From contig NC_017075.1 of assembly GCF_000284255.1 (NCBI RefSeq), positions 930,001-994,000 on the forward strand: DNA of 64,000 bases, read 5' to 3'. This DNA comes from Rubrivivax gelatinosus IL144 (GTDB taxonomy: Bacteria > Pseudomonadota > Gammaproteobacteria > Burkholderiales > Burkholderiaceae_C). Under the pieces are notes generated by a model. It made no database searches and was not told where the DNA came from. It was given only the letters and a program-made list of their open reading frames with translations. This document shows positions 24,285-32,401 of this stretch, piece by piece. The translations under genes were made by a program, and so were the position numbers. Each line of letters begins with the position of its first letter. Positions within the stretch are counted from its first letter, which is position 1.

Positions 24285-26681
24285 GTGAATCGATTCCACG
24301 TCCGCAAGGTCGCCGTGCTCGGCGCCGGCGTGATGGGCGCGCAGATCGCCGCCCATCTGGTCAACGTCAACGTGCCGGTCGTGCTGTTCGACCTGCCGGC
24401 CAAGGAAGGCCCGAAGAACGGCGTCGTCACCAAGGCCGTCGACGGCCTGAAGAAGTTGAAGCCCGCGCCGCTGGGCGTGCCCGAGGACGCCGCGCGCATC
24501 GTCCAGGCCAACTACGAGGAGCACCTGCACCTGCTCGCCGAATGCGACCTCGTCATCGAGGCCATCGCCGAGCGCATGGACTGGAAGCTGGCGCTGTACG
24601 AAAAGATCGCCGGCTCGCTGGCGCCGCACGCCATCGTCGCCAGCAACACCTCGGGCCTGTCGATCACCAAGCTCGCCGAGGCGCTGCCGGAATCGATCCG
24701 TCCGCGCTTCTGCGGCATCCACTTCTTCAACCCGCCGCGCTACATGTACCTCGTCGAGCTGATCGCCACCCCGGCGACGCAGCCCGAGGTGCTGGACCAG
24801 CTCGAGGCCTTCGTCACCACCGCGGTCGGCAAGGGCGTCGTTCGCGCCAAGGACACGCCGAACTTCATTGCCAACCGCGTCGGCATCGCCGGCATGCTGG
24901 CGACGATCCACGAAGCCGAGAAGTTCGGCCTCTCGGTCGAGGTCGTCGACGACCTGACCGGCAAGAAGCTCGGCCGCGCCAGCTCGGGCACCTTCCGCAC
25001 CGCGGACGTGGTCGGCCTGGACACGATGGCGCACGTCATCAAGACGCTGCAGGACAACCTCGCCGAGGACCCTTTCTACCCCAGCTACGCGACGCCGCCG
25101 GTCCTCAAGGCGCTGATCGACAAGGGCGCGCTGGGGCAGAAGTCGGGCGCCGGCTTCTACCGCAAGGACGGCAAGACCATCCTGCGGCTGGACTTCGCCA
25201 GCGGCGAGTACGTGCCGTCCACCGGCAAGGCCGACGAGATCGTCGCGCGCATGCTGAAGAAGGCGCCGGCCGACCGTCTGAAGCTGCTGCGCGAGAGCAG
25301 CAATGCGCAGGCGCAGTTCCTGTGGGCCATCCTGCGCGACGCCTTCCACTACGCCGCGGTGCATCTGGAAGCGATCGCCGACAACGCGCGCGACGTCGAC
25401 TTCGCGATGCGCTGGGGCTTCGGCATGCAGCAGGGCCCGTTCGAGCTCTGGCAGGCCGCCGGCTGGAAGCAGGTCGCCGAATGGGTCAAGGCCGACATCG
25501 AAGCAGGCAAGGCGCTGTCGTCGGCGCCGCTGCCGGCCTGGGTCTTCGAGGGCCCGGTCGCCGAGGCCGGCGGCGTGCACACCGCCGCCGGGTCGTGGAG
25601 CCCGTCGCGCCAGGCCTTCGTGCCGCGCAGCGCGCTGGCGGTCTACGGCCGTCAGCACTTCCCGGAGAACGTGCTCGGCTCGGGCGCCAAGGCCGCGCTC
25701 GAATCCGGCACCGAGGTCTTCCGCAATGAAGACGTGCGCGTCTGGACGCTCGACGGCGAGGTGCTGATCCTCAGCATCACCTGCAAGCTGCACCTGATCA
25801 GCCAGGCGGTGACCGAGGGCCTGGTGAAGGCCATCGAACTCGCCGAAGCCGGCTACAAGGCGCTGGTGATCTGGTCGCCGGACGACGTGTTCTCGGCCGG
25901 CGCCAACCTGGAATCGATGCTGCCGGTGTTCATGAAGTCCGGCTCCAAGGGCATCGCGCCCGAGGTCAAGAAGCTGCAGGACGCGGTGCTGAAGATGCGC
26001 TACGCGCAGGTGCCGGTGGTCGCGGCGATGCGCGGCCTGGCGCTGGGCGGCGGCTGCGAGCTGTCGGTCTACGCCTCGCGCCGCGTCGCGGCGATGGAAA
26101 CCTACGTCGGCCTGGTCGAGGTCGGTGTCGGCCTGCTGCCGGCGGGCGGCGGCCTGACCTACATCGCGCGCCGCGCCGCGCAGATGGCCTCGGCCGGCAA
26201 CGCCAACGCCGACATCCTGAAGTTCCTGACCGACGGCTTCACCAACGCCGCGATGGCCAAGGTCGGCACCAGCGCCATCGAGTCGCGCAAGCTCGGCTAC
26301 CTGATCGACGGCGACGTCATCGTGCCGAACAAGGACGAGCTGCTGTACGTCGCCACGGCCCAGGCCAAGGCGATGGCCGACAGCGGCTGGCGCGCGCCGG
26401 CGAAGGTGGCCTTCCCGGCGGCAGGCCGCAACGCGCTGGCGACGATCAAGGGCCAGCTCGCCAACATGCGTGACGGCGGCTTCATCAGCGCGCACGACTT
26501 CCACATCGCGACGCTGATCGCCGAGGTCTGCTGCGGCGGCGACGTCGACGCCGGCTCGCTGGTGACCGAGGAGTACCTGATGACGATGGAGCGCGAGCGC
26601 TTCTGCTCGCTGCTGGACAACCCCAAGACCCAGGAACGCATCATGGGCATGCTCCAAACGGGCAAGCCGGTCCGGAACTGA
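24285..26681 (+). CDS. 3-hydroxyacyl-CoA dehydrogenase/enoyl-CoA hydratase, FadN-type domain order
   Basis: A 798-residue bifunctional beta-oxidation enzyme. The NAD domain comes first (VAVLGAGVMGAQIAAHLV, then SNTSGLSITKLAEAL and HFFNPPRYMYLVELI), and the crotonase domain is C-terminal (FSAGANLESM, AMRGLALGGGCELSVYASRR, GLLPAGGGLTYIAR). This is the reverse of E. coli FadB and matches the FadN group. I chose GTG 24285 because it has AGGAG 6 nt upstream; an ATG at 24261 overlapping the DUF2147 stop is also possible. It hydrates enoyl-CoA and oxidizes the hydroxyacyl-CoA. The thiolase gene follows 23 nt later. Confidence 0.94.
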   Translation: MNRFHVRKVAVLGAGVMGAQIAAHLVNVNVPVVLFDLPAKEGPKNGVVTKAVDGLKKLKPAPLGVPEDAARIVQANYEEHLHLLAECDLVIEAIAERMDWKLALYEKIAGSLAPHAIVASNTSGLSITKLAEALPESIRPRFCGIHFFNPPRYMYLVELIATPATQPEVLDQLEAFVTTAVGKGVVRAKDTPNFIANRVGIAGMLATIHEAEKFGLSVEVVDDLTGKKLGRASSGTFRTADVVGLDTMAHVIKTLQDNLAEDPFYPSYATPPVLKALIDKGALGQKSGAGFYRKDGKTILRLDFASGEYVPSTGKADEIVARMLKKAPADRLKLLRESSNAQAQFLWAILRDAFHYAAVHLEAIADNARDVDFAMRWGFGMQQGPFELWQAAGWKQVAEWVKADIEAGKALSSAPLPAWVFEGPVAEAGGVHTAAGSWSPSRQAFVPRSALAVYGRQHFPENVLGSGAKAALESGTEVFRNEDVRVWTLDGEVLILSITCKLHLISQAVTEGLVKAIELAEAGYKALVIWSPDDVFSAGANLESMLPVFMKSGSKGIAPEVKKLQDAVLKMRYAQVPVVAAMRGLALGGGCELSVYASRRVAAMETYVGLVEVGVGLLPAGGGLTYIARRAAQMASAGNANADILKFLTDGFTNAAMAKVGTSAIESRKLGYLIDGDVIVPNKDELLYVATAQAKAMADSGWRAPAKVAFPAAGRNALATIKGQLANMRDGGFISAHDFHIATLIAEVCCGGDVDAGSLVTEEYLMTMERERFCSLLDNPKTQERIMGMLQTGKPVRN

Positions 26682-26704
26682 ACGGCACGACGAAGGAATC
26701 GACC

Positions 26705-27904
26705 ATGAGCAAGCAAGTTCAAGACGCCTACATCGTCGCCGCCACGCGCACCCCGATCGGCAAGTCCGGCCGCGGCTATTTCAAGAACACGCGGCCCGAC
26801 GACCTGCTGGTCGCCGCGGTGCGCCACGCGCTGTCGCAGGTGCCCTCGCTGGACCCGAAGGCCATCGAAGACGCGGTCATCGGCTGCAGCTTCCCCGAAG
26901 GCGAGCAGGGCATGAACATGGCGCGTGCCGCGATGGTGCTCGCCGGGCTGCCGCACTCGGTGGGCGGCGTCACCGTCAACCGCTTCTGCGCCAGCGGCAT
27001 CACCGCGCTGCAGATGGCCGCCGACCGCATCCGCGTCGGCGAGGCCGACGTGATGATCGCCGGTGGCGCCGAGAGCATGAGCCTGGTGCCGATGGGCGGC
27101 AACAAGCCGAGCTTCAACCCCGAGGTCTTCGCCAAGGACGAGAACATCGGCATCGCCTACGGCATGGGCCTGACGGCGGAGAAGGTCGCCCAGCAGTGGA
27201 AGGTCGGCCGCGAGGCCCAGGACGCGTTCGCGCTCGAGTCGCATCAGCGTGCGATCCGCGCGATGGACGCCGGCGAGTTCGCCGACGAAATGACCCCGGT
27301 CACCGTCTACGACCGCCAGCCCGACCTGGCCACCGGCCAGGTGATCACGAAGACGCGCACCGTCGCGCTCGACGAAGGCGCCCGCCGCGACACCTCGCTC
27401 GAAGGCCTGGCCAAGCTGAAGCCGGTGTTCGCCGCCAAGGGCAGCGTGACCGCCGGCAACAGCTCGCAGACCAGCGACGGCGCCGGCGCGCTGATCGTCT
27501 GCAGCGAGAAGGCGCTGAAGACCTTCGACCTGAAGCCGCTGGCGCGTTTCGTCAGCTTCGCCGTGCGCGGCGTGCCGCCGGAGATCATGGGCATCGGCCC
27601 GATCGAGGCCATCCCGGCGGCGCTGCGGGCGGCCGGCCTCAGCCAGGACGACCTCGACTGGATCGAGCTGAACGAAGCCTTCGCCGCGCAGTCGCTGGCG
27701 GTGATCGATTCGCTCAAGCTCGACCGCGCCAAGGTCAACCCGATGGGCGGCGCGATCGCGCTCGGCCACCCGCTGGGCGCCACCGGCGCGATCCGCGCCG
27801 CCACCGTCGTGCACGCGCTGCGCCGCAAGCAGCTCAAGTACGGCATGGTGACGATGTGCATCGGCATGGGGCAGGGCGCCGCCGGTATCCTCGAACGCTG
27901 CTGA
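26705..27904 (+). CDS. fadA: Acetyl-CoA C-acyltransferase (3-ketoacyl-CoA thiolase, FadA type)
   Basis: A 399-residue thiolase that cleaves 3-ketoacyl-CoA with CoA to give acetyl-CoA. The nucleophilic Cys lies in VNRFCASGITALQM at about residue 95. The catalytic His and second Cys lie in GGAIALGHPLGATGA and MCIGMGQGAAG. It also has the family's IAGGAESMS and NEAFAAQ motifs. The length matches homotetrameric degradative thiolases. It lies 23 nt after the bifunctional enzyme gene and works directly on its product. Two hairpins with identical loop triplets follow the gene. Confidence 0.95.
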   Translation: MSKQVQDAYIVAATRTPIGKSGRGYFKNTRPDDLLVAAVRHALSQVPSLDPKAIEDAVIGCSFPEGEQGMNMARAAMVLAGLPHSVGGVTVNRFCASGITALQMAADRIRVGEADVMIAGGAESMSLVPMGGNKPSFNPEVFAKDENIGIAYGMGLTAEKVAQQWKVGREAQDAFALESHQRAIRAMDAGEFADEMTPVTVYDRQPDLATGQVITKTRTVALDEGARRDTSLEGLAKLKPVFAAKGSVTAGNSSQTSDGAGALIVCSEKALKTFDLKPLARFVSFAVRGVPPEIMGIGPIEAIPAALRAAGLSQDDLDWIELNEAFAAQSLAVIDSLKLDRAKVNPMGGAIALGHPLGATGAIRAATVVHALRRKQLKYGMVTMCIGMGQGAAGILERC

Positions 27905-27911
27905 GCCGGGA

Positions 27912-27968
27912 CGCGACCGGTCCACTGGACCGGTCGCGCCAGGCGAAGGGCCGGGCCACTGGCCCGGC
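27912..27968 (+). repeat. Two tandem hairpins with identical ACT loops after the thiolase gene
   Basis: A perfect 12-bp stem (27912-27923 with 27927-27938) encloses ACT, and a second 8-bp stem (27950-27957 with 27961-27968) again encloses ACT. Neither is followed by a T run, so they are not classic terminators. They may stabilise the upstream mRNA or attenuate transcription into the next gene. Confidence 0.6.
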
Positions 27969-28035
27969 GCGGCCTGCAAGGCTGTTCGCCCCGGGTCGCG
28001 CCGCGGGCGGCGCGGCCACCAGACAGGAGACACGC

Positions 28036-28809
28036 ATGAGCATCAAGACCGCCACGCTCGCGGGCGTCGCGACGATCGAGATCGCACGCCCCGAGAAGAA
28101 GAACGCGCTGACGATCGCGATGTACGAGGCGATGGCCGCGGCACTGGAAGCCGCGGTCGCCGACCCGGCCGTGCGCGCGGTGCTGATCACCGGCCAGCCG
28201 GGGATCTTCACCTCGGGCAACGACATCGAGGACTTCATGGCGCGGCCGCCCGCCGAGGGCCCCGAGGCGATGGACTCGCCGGTGTTCCGCTTCATGCGCG
28301 CGCTGCTGAACTGCGACAAGCCGGTCGTCGCCGCCGTCACCGGCGCGGCCATCGGCATCGGCACGACGATGCTGCTGCACTGCGACTTCGTCTACGTCAG
28401 CGACGAGGCGCGGCTGGCGATGCCGTTCACCAGCCTGGGGCTGGTGCCCGAGTTCGCGTCCAGCCTGATGGTGCCGCAGCTGATGGGCCACGCTCGCGCG
28501 GCCGAGAAGCTGCTGCTCGGCGATGCCTTCACGCCCGAGCAGGCGGTGGAGTGCGGCATCGCCAACGCCGTGCTGCCGGCCGGCGAAGTGGTCGCTCACG
28601 CGCGCCGCGTCGCGGAGCGTTTCAACGCGCTGCCGCCGGGCGCCGTGCGCGAGAGCAAGCAGCTGCTGCGTGGCCCGCAGCGCAACGCCGTGCTCGAAGC
28701 GATGCGCACCGAAGGCGAGCGTTTCACGCGCCGGCTGCGCAGCCCCGAGGCGATGGAGGCCTTCCAGGCCTTCTTCCAGAAGCGCAAGCCCGACTTCAGC
28801 AAGTTCTGA
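28036..28809 (+). CDS. Crotonase-family enzyme, enoyl-CoA isomerase-like
   Basis: A 257-residue crotonase. The start ATG 28036 is preceded by AGGAGA. Oxyanion-hole motifs are ITGQPGIFTSGNDIEDF and AVTGAAIGIGTTMLLHCDFV. The position of the first hydratase Glu (in GGGCEL of true hydratases) is Thr here, whereas FTSLGLVPEFASSLMVPQLM keeps a single Glu. That pattern fits delta3,delta2-enoyl-CoA isomerases such as the PECI group better than hydratases. It would then help degrade unsaturated fatty acids made available to the upstream enzymes. Assignment as an isomerase is an inference from these residues. Confidence 0.88.
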   Translation: MSIKTATLAGVATIEIARPEKKNALTIAMYEAMAAALEAAVADPAVRAVLITGQPGIFTSGNDIEDFMARPPAEGPEAMDSPVFRFMRALLNCDKPVVAAVTGAAIGIGTTMLLHCDFVYVSDEARLAMPFTSLGLVPEFASSLMVPQLMGHARAAEKLLLGDAFTPEQAVECGIANAVLPAGEVVAHARRVAERFNALPPGAVRESKQLLRGPQRNAVLEAMRTEGERFTRRLRSPEAMEAFQAFFQKRKPDFSKF

Positions 28810-28814
28810 CCCGC

Positions 28815-28840
28815 GGGGCGCCCCCGTGCGGCGGCGCCCC
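28815..28840 (+). terminator. GC-rich hairpin after the isomerase-like gene
   Basis: GGGGCGCC (28815-28822) pairs with GGCGCCCC (28833-28840) around a 10-nt loop, 5 bp after the stop codon. No T run follows, so it could be a weak or Rho-assisted terminator of the beta-oxidation transcript. Confidence 0.35.
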
Positions 28841-28860
28841 CCTCGAACCGATTCCCGGTC

Positions 28861-28876
28861 TGGCACGCGCTTCGCA
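28861..28876 (+). promoter_or_regulatory. Candidate sigma-54 promoter
   Basis: TGGCACGCGCTTCGCA matches the -24/-12 consensus TGGCACG-N4-TTGCW except for one base, a C for T in the TTGC part, and keeps the GG and GC dinucleotides at the required spacing. It lies 109 bp before the SGNH hydrolase start codon. Confidence 0.5.
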
Positions 28877-28984
28877 TCGTGTGTCGTGACCGAACCGGCG
28901 CCCGCGTGGCGCCTTGCCAGGAGTTTTAGCCCGCCGCGAATCCCCGCGTTGACCCCGTCCACCGTCCTTCGGAAGGAGCTGACC

Positions 28985-29725
28985 ATGTCCCGTGCCGTGA
29001 CGCTGATGCTGACCCCGCTGCTGCTGGCCCAGGCCGTGCACACCCGCCAGCGAATGCCCAAGCTGCCTGAGGCCGACGGCGAACGACACGGGGTCTGCGG
29101 CGAGGGGCCGCGAATGCGGCTGCTGATCACCGGCGACTCGTCGGCGGCCGGCGTTGGCGTCGGCCACCAGCGCTCGGCGCTGGCCCACCCGCTGGCCGAG
29201 TTCGTTGCCGAACGCGCCCAAGCCCAGGTCGAGTGGCGCCTGGTCGCGCGTTCGGGCCTGACCACCGCGCAGACCCTGCACCTGCTGCAGCGCGAGGACC
29301 TGCCGAGCTTCGACGTCGCCGTCGTCGTCACCGGCGTCAACGACATCGTCGACCGCGTGCCGCTGCACCACGCGATCACCGCGCGCGAGCGCCTGGCCGA
29401 CTGGCTGCGCGGCGCGCTGCACGTGCGCCACGTCGCTTTCGCCGCGCTGCCGCCGGTGCACCAGTTCCCCGGCCTGCCGCAGCCGCTGCGCTGGTGCGCC
29501 GGCAGCGAGGCGGTGCGCCACGACCGTGCACTGGAGCGCTGGGCCGCGGCCTACCCGGGCGTGTCGCGGGTCGACATGGGGCTGCAGCTCGAGCCCCAGG
29601 TCATGGCGGTCGACGGTTTCCATCCCGGCGAGCCGGCGTACCGCTATTGCGCCGCCGTCATCGCTGAACACGTCGCCAGCCGCGTCTGGCCGGCCATCAG
29701 AAAGAATGAGGAGACGACCGCATGA
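28985..29725 (+). CDS. SGNH/GDSL-family hydrolase
   Basis: A 246-residue esterase-like protein. The frame is open far upstream, but ATG 28985 follows an AAGGAG sequence. Block I is LLITGDSSAAGVGVG, with the nucleophilic Ser after Asp; block III is VVVTGVNDI; and the catalytic Asp/His pair is in VDGFHPGEPAY near residue 217. It is thus an intact SGNH hydrolase. The N terminus is weakly hydrophobic rather than a clear signal peptide, so cell location is uncertain. It overlaps the SDR gene by 4 nt. It probably acts on a lipid or ester, but the substrate is unknown. Confidence 0.88.
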   Translation: MSRAVTLMLTPLLLAQAVHTRQRMPKLPEADGERHGVCGEGPRMRLLITGDSSAAGVGVGHQRSALAHPLAEFVAERAQAQVEWRLVARSGLTTAQTLHLLQREDLPSFDVAVVVTGVNDIVDRVPLHHAITARERLADWLRGALHVRHVAFAALPPVHQFPGLPQPLRWCAGSEAVRHDRALERWAAAYPGVSRVDMGLQLEPQVMAVDGFHPGEPAYRYCAAVIAEHVASRVWPAIRKNEETTA

Positions 29726-30564
29726 GCGAAACCCGCAGCCTGCAGGGCCGCACGCTGTTCATCACCGGCGCCAGCCGGGGCATCGGCCTGGCGATCGCGC
29801 TTCGCGCGGCACGCGACGGCGCCAACGTCGTGCTCGTCGCCAAGACCAGCGACCCCAACCCCAAGCTGCCCGGCACCGTGCACGAGGCCGCCGAGCAGGT
29901 GCGTGCCGCCGGTGGCCAGGCGCTGGCCGTGCCGACCGACATCCGCGACGACGCCGCCGTCGCCGCCGCGGTGGCGGCGGCCATCGAGCGTTTCGGCGGC
30001 ATCGACATCCTGGTCAACAACGCCAGCGCGATCAGCCTGACGCCGACGGCGGCGACGCCTATGAAGCGCTTCGACCTGATGTTCGGCGTCAACGTGCGCG
30101 GCACCTACGCCTGCACCCAGGCCTGTCTGCCGGCGCTGACCGCCAGCGCACGCGCCGGGCGCAACCCGCACGTGCTGAACATGAGCCCGCCGCTTTCGAT
30201 GAAGGAGCACTGGTTCAAGGGCCACGTCGCCTACACGATGGCCAAGTACGGCATGAGCGAGTGCACGCTGGGCCACGCCGGCGAGTTCCGCCCGCTGGGC
30301 ATCGCCGTCAACAGCCTGTGGCCGCGCACCGCGATCGCCACCGCGGCGCTGCAGATGATCCCGGGCGTGGACGTCAAGCTCTGCCGCAAGCCCGAGATCC
30401 TGGCCGACGCGGCCTGGTTCATCCTGACCAGCGACGCCAAGGCGACGACCGGCAACTTCTTCATCGACGACGAGCTGCTGGCCGCCAACGGCGTGACCGA
30501 CCTGGACGGCTATGCCGTGACGCCGGGCACCAAGCAGTTCATCCCCGACTTCTTCATCGACTGA
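29722..30564 (+). CDS. Short-chain dehydrogenase/reductase, HSDL2-like
   Basis: A 280-residue NAD(P)-dependent oxidoreductase with TGASRGIGLAIALRA (cofactor site), DILVNNASAISL, and the catalytic Tyr and Lys in YTMAKYGMSECTL. The SDR core is followed by a C-terminal segment ending with PDFFID. The proximal part after VAKTSDPNPKLPGTVHEAA is typical of HSDL2-type SDRs, which often lie near fatty-acid genes. It overlaps the SGNH hydrolase by 4 nt, so the two are translationally coupled. It ends only 1 bp before the convergent manganese exporter gene. The substrate is unknown. Confidence 0.9.
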   Translation: MSETRSLQGRTLFITGASRGIGLAIALRAARDGANVVLVAKTSDPNPKLPGTVHEAAEQVRAAGGQALAVPTDIRDDAAVAAAVAAAIERFGGIDILVNNASAISLTPTAATPMKRFDLMFGVNVRGTYACTQACLPALTASARAGRNPHVLNMSPPLSMKEHWFKGHVAYTMAKYGMSECTLGHAGEFRPLGIAVNSLWPRTAIATAALQMIPGVDVKLCRKPEILADAAWFILTSDAKATTGNFFIDDELLAANGVTDLDGYAVTPGTKQFIPDFFID

Positions 30565-30565
30565 C

Positions 30566-31135
30566 TCAGAAGAAGCTGCCGACGTTCAGCAGCGTCAGCA
30601 CGCCCAGCACCGCGAAGATCGTGGCGCTGATCGCGTGCACGACGCGCATCGGCACCAGGCGGCTGACACGGTCGCCGAGGAAGACCGCCGGCACGTTGGC
30701 CAGCATCATCCCGAAGGTGGTGCCGGCGACCACCGCCCACAGGTCCGTGAACCGTGCCGCCAGCGCGACGGTGGCGATCTGCGTCTTGTCGCCCATCTCG
30801 GCGAGGAAGAACGCGATCACCGTCGTGCCGAAGACGCCGAAACGCCCGGTGCCGCCTTCGACCTCGTCGACCTCGTCGGGGATCAGCATCCAGACCGCCA
30901 TCGCCAGGAAGCTGCCGCCGATGACCCAGCGCAGCAGGTCCGGCCCCAGCCAGCGTGCGACGGTGTCGCCGACGACGCCGGCCAGCGCGTGGTTGACCAG
31001 GGTCGCGACCAGCACGCCGAGGATGATGGGCACCGGGCGCTTGAAGCGTGCGGCCAGCAAGATCGCCAGCAGCTGCGTCTTGTCGCCCATTTCGCCCAGC
31101 GCGACGACGCCGGTGGAGATCAGGAGAGCTTCCAA
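30566..31135 (-). CDS. TMEM165/GDT1-family manganese exporter
   Basis: A 189-residue inner-membrane protein with about six TM segments. It has both family signatures, ALGEMGDKTQLLAILLAARF and FLAEMGDKTQIATVALAARF; the acidic residues of EMGDKT bind the cation. I chose TTG 31135 because homologues begin with the equivalent of MEALLISTGVVAL; the frame also allows TTG 31159. Proteins of this family move manganese (and in some hosts calcium) against protons. A yybP-ykoY riboswitch directly upstream supports manganese export. Confidence 0.92.
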   Translation of the reverse strand: MEALLISTGVVALGEMGDKTQLLAILLAARFKRPVPIILGVLVATLVNHALAGVVGDTVARWLGPDLLRWVIGGSFLAMAVWMLIPDEVDEVEGGTGRFGVFGTTVIAFFLAEMGDKTQIATVALAARFTDLWAVVAGTTFGMMLANVPAVFLGDRVSRLVPMRVVHAISATIFAVLGVLTLLNVGSFF

Positions 31136-31204
31136 GGGAAATCCGATGCGGGCCGGCAAACCGGAACGTGACCACGCCGCGACCCCGGCCCGAATGCGGA
31201 AGTC

Positions 31205-31316
31205 GGCGCAGTCAACGGTCTTGCCAGGCTGGGAGCTGTCCGGACCATGGCCCGTGAAGGGCCAAGCGTGTTGGCGCGGACCCCTGCCGGGCGGCAGGGC
31301 GGCTACTCCCCGATGA
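31205..31316 (-). ncRNA. yybP-ykoY manganese riboswitch
   Basis: Read on the minus strand, the leader of the exporter gene contains the hallmark GGGGAGTAGC (31302-31311), then a CAACACGCTTGG segment, and the second conserved region GGCAAGACC (31217-31225) followed by GTTGAC. These are the two conserved loop regions of the yybP-ykoY class, which bind manganese and switch on exporter genes. The borders are approximate. Confidence 0.88.
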
Positions 31317-31362
31317 CGAGTGCGGGCGCGATTCTAGCCGCGCTCTTTGGCGCTCCGGTGAC

Positions 31363-31379
31363 CTTAAGAGGACCCTAAG
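31363..31379 (+). promoter_or_regulatory. Direct-repeat box for an OmpR-family regulator (PmrA/QseB type)
   Basis: CTTAAG (31363-31368), 5 bp, then CCTAAG (31374-31379). The 11-bp period and sequence match the PmrA/QseB box CTTAA(T/G)-N5-CTTAA(T/G). It is 37 bp before the first cytochrome gene of a cluster that ends with a QseBC-like pair, so autoregulation is likely. Confidence 0.55.
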
Positions 31380-31416
31380 ACGGCCTCGGCAGCATCCTGT
31401 TCCAAGGAGAGCTGCC

Positions 31417-31848
31417 ATGAACCACCCGTCACGAACCCGCCGATTCCGCCTGCCCTCGCGCGCCGTCGTCGCGACCACCGCGGTCGCCTTCGTCGCCGTG
31501 CTGTCGGCCTGCCCGGCGCTGGCTGCGCCCAACGACCTGCTCGCGCGCTACGCCGCCGAAGCCGGCCGCGCGCCCGATGCCGCGCGCGGCCAGCAGTGGT
31601 ACGCCGCGCGCCACGCCAACGACTGGAGCTGCGCTTCCTGCCACGGCGAGCGCCCCACCGCCGAAGGCCGCCACGCCAGCAGCAAACGCACGATCGCGCC
31701 GCTGGCGCCGTCGGCCAACGCCAAGCGCTTCAGCGACGAAGCCAAGGTCGAGAAGTGGTTCCGCCGCAACTGCAACGACGTGCTCGAACGCGCCTGCACC
31801 CCGGCCGAGAAGGCCGACGTGCTGGCCTGGCTGCTGACGTTGAAGTGA
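31417..31848 (+). CDS. SHP-like monoheme cytochrome c (DUF1924)
   Basis: A 143-residue exported c-type cytochrome. A signal peptide ends near PALAAP. The heme site is CASCH at about residue 71. Toward the C terminus FRRNCNDVLERACTPAEKAD matches the sphaeroides heme protein (SHP), in which this Asn is a labile sixth heme ligand and the two Cys form a disulfide. SHP is high-spin and binds oxygen and nitric oxide. It is first in the order SHP, diheme cytochrome c, cytochrome b, known from phototrophic and other proteobacteria. The ligand role here is by analogy. Confidence 0.88.
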   Translation: MNHPSRTRRFRLPSRAVVATTAVAFVAVLSACPALAAPNDLLARYAAEAGRAPDAARGQQWYAARHANDWSCASCHGERPTAEGRHASSKRTIAPLAPSANAKRFSDEAKVEKWFRRNCNDVLERACTPAEKADVLAWLLTLK

Positions 31849-31855
31849 GGCCACG

Positions 31856-32401
31856 ATGAAGAGACCTTCTGCTTCCCGAGTCGTCGCGCTGGCCACCGCC
31901 GCGCTGCTCGTCGCCGGCCTGGCCGGCGGTGCCGCCGCCTGGGCCCACCGCCACGGCGACGACGACGAGCACGAACGCCACGAGCGCCGCGAACACGGCG
32001 ACCGCGACGGCCGCCGCGGCGCCGTCGCCGCCTTGCCGGCCTACGAGCAGGAATGCGGCGGCTCCTGCCACATCGCCTATCCGCCCGGCATGCTGCCGGC
32101 CGAGTCCTGGAAACGCGTGATGGCCGGCCTGGACAAGCATTACGGCAGCGACGCCTCGCTGGACGCCGCGACGCAGAAGTCGATCGCCGCCTGGCTGGAC
32201 ACCAACGCCAGCCGCCGTGCGCGCACGGCGCCGCCGGAAGACCGCATCACGCGCAGCGCCTGGTTCGAGCACAAGCACGACGAGGTGCGGCCCTCGGTCT
32301 GGCAGCGCAAGGCGGTCGGCAGCCCGGCCAACTGCGCCGCCTGCCACCCGCGCGCCGAGCAGGGCGACTTCGAAGAACACGACGTGAAGATCCCGAAATG
32401 A
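31856..32401 (+). CDS. Diheme cytochrome c (DHC type) with His/Asp-rich N terminus
   Basis: A 181-residue exported cytochrome. After the signal peptide there is a strongly charged stretch (HRHGDDDEHERHERREHGDR, about residues 31-50), then the first heme site CGGSCH near residue 65 and the second CAACH near residue 160. This is the size and spacing of the DHC protein that reduces SHP. The His/Asp-rich segment is not needed for heme binding and may bind metal ions. It lies 7 nt after the SHP gene and overlaps the cytochrome b gene by 4 nt, so it is one operon. Confidence 0.9.
   Translation: MKRPSASRVVALATAALLVAGLAGGAAAWAHRHGDDDEHERHERREHGDRDGRRGAVAALPAYEQECGGSCHIAYPPGMLPAESWKRVMAGLDKHYGSDASLDAATQKSIAAWLDTNASRRARTAPPEDRITRSAWFEHKHDEVRPSVWQRKAVGSPANCAACHPRAEQGDFEEHDVKIPK

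Noticed and set aside
24231..26657. 808-codon open frame on the minus strand
   Set aside because: Antisense shadow of the FadN-type gene; the product is His/Arg/Gln/Val-rich without motifs.
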